This document shows, one piece after another, positions 57,377-64,000 of a stretch of DNA of 64,000 bases. The position numbers and the translations under genes were made by a program. This DNA is from Thelonectria olida. Its lineage: Eukaryota; Ascomycota; Sordariomycetes; Hypocreales; Nectriaceae. The notes under the pieces are model-generated. The model made no database searches. It saw nothing but the letters and a program-made list of their open reading frames with translations, and was not told the DNA's origin. Numbering within the stretch: position 1 is the stretch's first letter; each line of letters begins with the position of its first letter. The stretch is taken from NCBI GenBank assembly GCA_020736575.1, contig JAGPYM010000034.1, forward strand, positions 1-64,000, in the 5' to 3' direction.

Positions 57377-59185
57377 ATGCTGAGTGCAATCACCGTCAAC
57401 ACCTCCAATGCTCTGCCTGAGTCGGTGCACAGGGTCGTCCCTGTCGGCACCTCCCAGTCGCCTGGCACTCTGTCAACTTTTCTCGGGGACTGGACCACCT
57501 GGCAATACTTTGTTACTATCCTCGTTGGCCTGGTAGTCTATGATCAACGTAACAAGACTCTGAAGAGTCCATGCGAGACTTCATCCAGCTGACAGCTTCT
57601 CCAGTTATGTACATCATACGAAAGGGGTCGATTGCTGGGCCTCGATGGAAGATTCCATTCATGGGACCCTTCCTCCAAGCACTCGATCCAAAGTTCGAAG
57701 GCTATCTTGCACAGTGGGCGAGTGGTCCTCTTAGCTGTGTATCCGTCTTTCACAAGTATGTGCTCTCGTCCACTGTCATATCGTCTCAGCTCAAGCCAAT
57801 TAGCAACCCCCTGCTGACACTTAACTCTACAGGTTCGTCGTCCTAGCCTCCGACCGAGATATCGCCCATAAGGTCTTCAAGTCGCCCTCATATGCCGAAC
57901 CATGTCTAGTACCAATCGCAAAAGATATCATAGGCCACAAAGCATGGGTGTTTCTTCAGGGCAAAGCCCACGCCGAGTACCGAAGGGGACTGGCTCCTTT
58001 GTTCACCAACAAGGCCATGGCAACCTACCTCCCAGTCCAAGAGAAAGTCTTGGCGGACTACTTTGACAAATTCATTGCGACCAGCATGGAGAATCAGGAG
58101 CGACCAACGGCCTTCATGCCCATGTTCCGCGAGATCAACTGTGCGCTTTCGTGCCGCACCTTCTTCGGCGATTACATATCCCAGGACGCCGTCAAGAAGA
58201 TTGCCGACGACTTCTACCTCGTAACTGCCGCCCTTGAGCTAGTCAACGTTCCACTTTCCATGTACATTCCATTCACCAAGACTTGGTTAGGGAAGCGAAC
58301 GGCCGATGCTGTGCACGTCGAGTTTGCGAAATGTGCGGCCGCGTGCAAGGCAAACATGGCGACCGGGGCGACGCCCACATCTATCGTCGACCATTGGGTA
58401 CTGCACATGATGGAGTCTAAGCGTTATCGCGAAAGGATCGCCGCCGGAGAGACAGACGTGGAGAAACCAAGGAATCTGATCAGAGAGTTTACAAACGAGG
58501 AGATTGGAGAGACGCTCTTCACCTTCCTGTTTGCGTCTCAGGATGCGTCTAGCAGCGCCACGACTTGGTTGTTCCAGATCCTCGCCCAGCGACCTGATGT
58601 ACTCGATCGATTGCGGGAAGAGAACCTGGCCGCACGAGGTGGTGACAAGAACAAACCATTTGACCTCCCCATGCTGGAGTCGCTTACATACACCAACGCG
58701 GTCATCAAAGAGCTCCTTCGCCACAGGCCGCCCGTCATCTTCGTTCCGTACCTTGCGACAAAGAACTTTCCTGTCACACCCGATTACACCATCTCCAAGG
58801 GCTCCATGATCATCCCATCCTGTTACCCGGCCCTACATGATCCTGAAGTGTACCCCGACCCCGATGCCTTCAACCCCGATCGCTGGATATCTGGAGACGC
58901 CGAGTCCAAGACTAAGAATTGGCTCGTCTTCGGCGCGGGGGCTCATGACTGCCTCGCAAGGAGATACGTGCCGCTGTCAATGGCAGGCATGATTGGAAAA
59001 GCGGCGCTGGAACTCGATTGGAAGCATCATGCGACGGAGAGGTCGGAGGAGATCAAGGTGTTTGCAACGTTGTTTCCAATGGTAAGTGCTGGCTGCTCAC
59101 TCGCCTTCGACCTTTTTTCTGCTTTATGTGTATGCTAATTGTGATATAGGATGGTTGTCAGTTGGTTTTTACAAAACGCCCGTAG
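57377..59185 (+). CDS. CYP61-type cytochrome P450 (ERG5-like sterol C-22 desaturase), 535 aa
   Basis: Four exons: 57377-57548, 57605-57755, 57833-59081, 59150-59185 (1,608 nt). An N-terminal membrane anchor ([14 protein letters not shown]) leads into [20 protein letters not shown] and [19 protein letters not shown], which are hallmarks of CYP61. I-helix [17 protein letters not shown] (about 338-354), E-x-x-[11 protein letters not shown] (about 400-409), DRW, and heme loop [13 protein letters not shown] with Cys481. CYP61 enzymes introduce the C-22 double bond of ergosterol in the ER. Here the residue two after the heme Cys is Ala instead of the usual Gly, and several otherwise conserved positions differ, which suggests a paralogue; whether the genome has another ERG5 cannot be seen here. 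It faces the PDR transporter gene tail to tail. Confidence 0.88.
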
Positions 59186-59659
59186 AGACAGATCGTTATT
59201 AGTTAGAGCTTAATGAGAATAGGTAGCATGTGGTCTTGGTCAGGGAAGCAAAATGCCCGGAGGATGAGCACATTCAAGAGCACATTCAGGAGTTGGTCAG
59301 CTCAGATACTTTGGTTCGTCGTCAAATTTTGGGTCAGACCCATGAGTAATAGTGAGCTAAGGGTACTTGCTGTCACTAAACATGATATTGTTACGTCTGG
59401 GCCATCCTCTATATACAATGTGAGAAAGGAAAATCGTGGTCACCAACGGCGAGATAAGCATTGGCGACCTAATGAAATGTATATTGTGTACATGTGTACT
59501 TGTGTAGTTCTGTTGATTAAACGCGATAAATTTAGAAGCAATCTAGGACCCAAGTTTCTATATGCATCTCCTCCATATCCTCTCCATACCTACGAGTTAA
59601 AGACAAACCCCACCGTGATCCACCGACAAAGGAAAGTTCTTAGTCTTGAATCTATCCGT
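59186..59659. other. Intergenic between convergent P450 and ABC transporter
   Basis: About 470 bp of moderately AT-rich sequence forming the 3' flanks of both genes. The long plus-strand frame from 59,213 is a shadow without motifs. Confidence 0.5.
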
Positions 59660-62600
59660 CTATTGCTTCTTCTTCCCCTTGGGCATGCGAACAAGCCAGT
59701 ACAGCGCCAAGGAAGCGGCGATGTTCACAGCAATGTAGACCATTCCAATGCCAAAATCGCGCCATCTGTTATCATAACTCGCACTGATGCTCTTCAAGAA
59801 GGTGTTGGTGCTGGAGAGAGTGCAGTAGCTGCAGCTAGAGGTGTTCTCGGAATCCAACAGATAGCCGCCAGTCAGCTTCGAGTAGGTGGCCATGTACTCG
59901 CCACAAGTCTGACCGCTCGGTGGCTCGAACTTGATGTACTCGTTGCTAGAACATGTGACGTCGGTGTTGGCGAGGCCGGTCGACATCATGGCTGAGACCA
60001 AATAGGTGAAGGGCGACACACGATACATGAAAACCCAGAAGCCGGGCATGCTGTCGGGAGAAGCCAAAGCACCGCAGAAGAGCAAACACATCATGAAAAG
60101 AACGTTGGCCAGATTTCCACCTGCTTCAGCGGTATCAGTGATGGCGATGCAGGCGTGAGCGAAGGTGCAAGTGAAGATGAGGAACTGCCAGAACAACAGC
60201 CACATGAGGCCGCCGCGTTCCACTGTTTGATCAGCGGCAGAAGCATTCTTATCGAAGCCCACCGGGTAGTAGACGCAAATGAACATGAAGACGGACATGA
60301 GCGAATTCCAAGGGATCTCAGTGATGATTTGAGAGAGCATAAAGACCTTCCAGCTGTAGGTCTTGGATGGTCTCTCGCGAACCTCATAGAGCGACCGTTG
60401 AGTGACAAAGTGAGGCATCTGCTGCTGCACCAGTTGACCGAAGATGGTCAGAATGTTGAAAATCGCAAACATCTGATTCTGCAGGCCCTGAATACTGAGA
60501 GGAGCGTTGAGGAAGACGAGACCAATGAAGAGAGCAACCGAGCAGCAAAGAGTGAACTTGGAATACAGATAGGATGGAGTGCGCCAATACTGCTGGAACA
60601 CGCGACGAGTCACAATCAGGAGCTGGTCCCAGAGAGGAGAGGCGAATTCGCGATAATGCTCCTTGTTGCTGTGATGGTCGATGGGACTTTGGGCAGAGCC
60701 CTCAGCCCTGAGACGCTGGAGTTCGGTCTGGACACTCTGGTATTCGGAACTGTCGCGCCACGCTTGATGCCAATCGATGTCGGAGTGAGAGCCTGGGGCA
60801 GCTCCAATGGCACTGAGCATCCATTCCGCGGGGTTTTCTTCCGGAGGACAGTGAGGCGCGCCGTGCTTCTCGAAATAAGACACAAGAGTTTCGGAATTCT
60901 TGCCAATGTCTCCAAAGTAAACAGTGCGGCCGCCCTTTGCAAGGAAAAGAAGTCTATCGAAACGTTGGAACAGCATTGCTGAGGGTTGATGGATGGTGCA
61001 GAGAATCGATTGACCGGCTTTAGACAGCTTCTCAAGAAGGTCCAAAATAGCCCAGGATGTTTGAGAGTCGAGACCGGATGTGGGTTCATCGACAAAGAGA
61101 AGCAGAGGCGGCTTCGCTGCGAGCTCAACACCAATAGTCAATCGCTTGCGCTGTTCGACATTGAGGCCTTCTCCTAGGATTCCGACGACGGCATCGGCAT
61201 ATTCTTGCATGTCCAGCAGCTTAATGACTTCATCGACATAGGCCAGCTTTTCAGCGCGGGGCGTCGAGGCGGGCTGTCGAAGAAGAGCACTAAATTCCAA
61301 GGCTTCTCGTACCGTGCTTGTTTCCAGATGGAGGTCCTGTTGTTGCACATAACCGGTCTTGCGTTGGAACGAAGTATCGCGGATCTTGCCGTCGACGAGC
61401 ATTTCGCCTGTGATGACGCCCATAGACACACGATCGGCCAAACAGTCAAGCAGGGTCGTCTTGCCTGCACCAGAGACTCCCATAAGCGCCGTGAGTGTGC
61501 CTGGCTTGACCCAACCATCGACGTTGTCCAAAATGCGACGTGGTTCATTCTTAATCTTGATGTCGTAGCACACGTTGTTCCAGTGGAAGACACTGGTTGA
61601 GCCTTGAATGACACCGTCATCAGAGCTGTTGCCCGAAGTCTTTTCTGCGACGGCGACGGGGCCCGAGACTGAGGATTCCATGTCGTTCTTCACCTTGGAT
61701 GCGCCAGCGATCTTGTTACCCCGTCGGAAGATGAGAACCTCGCCCTTGGACTTCTTGGCCGAGATGAGCTCAGTGGCGACGATGTAGATGACGTGGAAGA
61801 AGATGGCAAAGGCAATGAGAATTCCGACGTTGCGCCACTTGTGGCTGTGATAATACTTGTAGGCTGTGTTCATGTAGTTATCGCCGTTGACGAAATCGAG
61901 ACCAGGACGAGAGCCAACAGCGCTACAGGCACGGTTCAGAGGCTCGATGTCGTCGTAGACTGAGGCCATTCCAGACATGCTGTTGGGAACGAAGGAATTG
62001 CAAGTGAAGTTGCGATTGTGGAACTCGTTAATCATTAATGCTTCAAACTATGACGATTGTCAGCATTGGTTGAGTGAGAAGGGGCAAGGTGACATACCCC
62101 GTATGCGACTGGATCAAGATAGTTGATCCATCGACACCAGCCAAGCATGTAGTCGACCGGGATGACGAAGCCTGTGAAGATGACAAGGGCCAAGATCAAG
62201 ATTGAAGCCGGTACCATCGCCTGAGAGAGAGTACGAGACAGAGAAGCGCTACCTAGTGTCAGCTGAAAGTCGTGACTGGCCTGTCCAATTTGCGCATGCT
62301 ATACTCACATGGTGCGGAAGATACCAGACATGCACAAGACCATCAGGAACGAAATGAACCAGAAAAAGAAGAAGTTGCCGGGCTCGCGTCGCAGGTTCGT
62401 CATGAAATACAAGATTAGATTATACAGAATGCTGTTGGCAATCTTGTACGGCATATCGACAAGGGAGGACGAGACTGCTTCAGCCGACGGATGGTGAAAG
62501 GCATAGCGGGCGTGTTTCTCAACGATAGGGCGTTGCGCGTACTGGGTCAGGATTTCGAGAGCACTGGAGAAGGCGTTGGTGAGGATGGCGACAAACAGAA

Positions 62601-64000
62601 CTGCGGCGCGACTGTAGAAGGAAGCCGTAGTCGGCTGCATGTTGTAGAAGAGCGACGAAACAATCATGCCCATGATCGAGTTGGCGAGAAGCTGGAAGAT
62701 TGTCAAGCTCGGATCTCCCAGCAGTCGCCTGAAACCTCGCCAAAGACAGAGTTTGACCTGCTGCGGGTACGAGAGCGTGTAGGGAGACTTGAGACGTTGG
62801 CCGCGAGCCTGAGTGGACGCCTTGTGCTCGCGGAAGTTCTGAGCGTCTTCTCCGTTCAGCTCGTGCTCGGTCTTGTACAGTTCAATCTCTTCCTGAAGGG
62901 CCTTGTACTCGGCGCTCTGCTTCCAGCAGGCGGCAAACTCGTCGGGCGTGCGAGGCGCGCGGTCTTCCCAGCCGGGACGGACGACTCGCTCGCTGGGGGC
63001 AGTCATGGACGTCAGGAAGTCAGGCGTCGTCTGACGAGCTGGGCAGTCAAAGCCGAGATTGATGAAATAGGCACGGGCTTTGTCCGCAGGGCCGAAGAAG
63101 ATTTGTCGGCCTTCGTACAAGACGAGAGCCTTGTCGAACAAGTCATAGGCGCTCTGGGGGGCTTGGTAGATAGACACAGCACAAGTCTGACCAAACAATT
63201 CGGATTGCAGCCTCAAGGTTCTGCAGAACTCGATGGCATTCGCAGAGTCAAGACCGCGAGTTGAGTTATCCCAGCATTGGAATGGCGCCGTGGAAAGGGT
63301 AGCCTCTGCGATGGTGACTCGCTTGCGTTCGCCGCCAGACACGCCGCGAACATATTCGTTGCCGACCCGGGTGTTGACAGTGTGGCTAATGCCGTACATG
63401 GCCATGACAACGTCACGCATGTGGTCGCAGAATTGCTCGGATGTGACTCCGGGCGGCAGAGTTCGCGGGCACCTCGCGCGAGATGCAAAGGTGAGAGTCT
63501 CGCCAACGGGCAGCATCGGGAAGTGAACATCGACCTCAGCTGTATAGATAGCCTCTCCCTTGTGATGCGAGTGCATCTCTTCGGCCCCGACACCCTGATA
63601 GTTGAAGTACGTGTCTTCGTCAACGTAGATGCCGTTAGTCTCGCCAGAGATGGTCTTTAGAAAAGTACTGCAGCCAGCACCAGGGGGGCCCAAAACCACT
63701 AGCATCTCGCCAGATCGGACAACGCCATCAAAGCTTCGCAGGATATCGATCCTCCGCTTTTGCTCGGTCCGCGTGATCTTGCGAATGATGTTAGGGACTT
63801 CAAGCCAGACGTTGGCGACATCCTTCTGATAGTCTGTCTCGGCACCGTAACCGAATACGTTCATGTTCTGGAAGCAGAGACCCGTGCGACGGAAGCCAGA
63901 TCCTCGCTCGTTTAGCATCCCGGCGAGAGTCTTGGCCCAGGTGCGTGCGTTGAAGTTCTCGCTCTGAGGGTTCAGCGGGGAATCAGGGTCTTCGCTAGCA
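59660..64000 (-). CDS. PDR-type ABC transporter (ABC-G), 5' end outside the window
   Basis: Three exons in view: from the right edge to 62309, 62248-62098 and 62047-59660, about 1,410 residues. The upstream frame is still open at the edge and begins within the family motif [20 protein letters not shown], so about 100 N-terminal residues are missing. First nucleotide-binding domain: [26 protein letters not shown] and [10 protein letters not shown], with the degenerate Cys/Asn signatures normal for fungal PDR proteins. Six membrane spans follow, then the second domain [24 protein letters not shown] and [14 protein letters not shown], and six more spans ending MPKGKKKQ. Acts at the plasma membrane exporting hydrophobic compounds such as azoles and other drugs. 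The exon 1-2 junction uses the acceptor GGTAG rather than the upstream CTAG to keep frame ([13 protein letters not shown]). Confidence 0.93.

Noticed and set aside
59213..59995. 260-aa plus-strand ORF downstream of the P450
   Set aside because: Low-similarity frame covering the intergenic gap and the 3' end of the transporter; no domain, no splice-supported extension.
62491..63264. 257-aa plus-strand ORF in the ABC transporter
   Set aside because: Antisense shadow of the conserved first half of the transporter.

Overview
The window comes from a filamentous ascomycete (Pezizomycotina); the genus cannot be read from sequence alone. The grounds are short GT..AG introns of 47-83 bp with CTAAC-like branch points, fungus-specific families (FunK1 kinase, Zn2Cys6 and bZIP/DUF3425 regulators, CYP61, PDR transporter), and a two-compartment layout. 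Positions 1 to about 23,640 are extremely A+T- and TpA-rich with almost no open frames, the pattern left by repeat-induced point mutation (RIP, C-to-T on both strands). From about 23,640 to the right edge the base composition is normal and genes are dense. AT-rich island: it holds a relic of a FunK1 protein kinase gene (about 6.06-8.45 kb), a truncated Ty3/gypsy-type LTR element (A, 10,015-12,227) and a full-length mutated one of the same family (B, 12,228-22,345, minus strand). Inside the gag part of B sits an unmutated 1,860-bp pogo/Fot1-type DNA transposon (19,426-21,285) with an intact 551-aa transposase, perfect 49-bp inverted repeats and a TA duplication. Both gypsy copies also carry remains of a Cys-rich, coiled-coil ORF antisense to pol. 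Genic part, left half: a nine-exon TPR-ankyrin-CorA-like gene with a 15-nt microexon (24.3-28.6 kb), two MFS transporters (siderophore-type and allantoate/anion-cation-symporter type), an Mpv17/PMP22 protein, a small 8-Cys secreted protein and a secreted alpha/beta hydrolase with a Cys nucleophile motif. These are followed by a broken class II peroxidase gene, an aldo-keto reductase broken by a small deletion at its catalytic Lys motif, and a bZIP/DUF3425 regulator. Genic part, right half: a short-chain dehydrogenase, an ankyrin-repeat scrap, a YtcJ-like amidohydrolase, a hormone-sensitive-lipase-type hydrolase, a Zn2Cys6 regulator divergent from a CYP61 (ERG5-type sterol C-22 desaturase) P450, and the 3' part of a PDR-type ABC transporter running off the right edge. 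The P450, regulator and drug-efflux-type transporter side by side suggest a sterol or azole-type resistance or detoxification neighbourhood; this is inference. No rRNA, convincing tRNA or CRISPR array was seen. Gene models were assembled by eye from reading frames, splice signals and remembered family patterns; no search was run.
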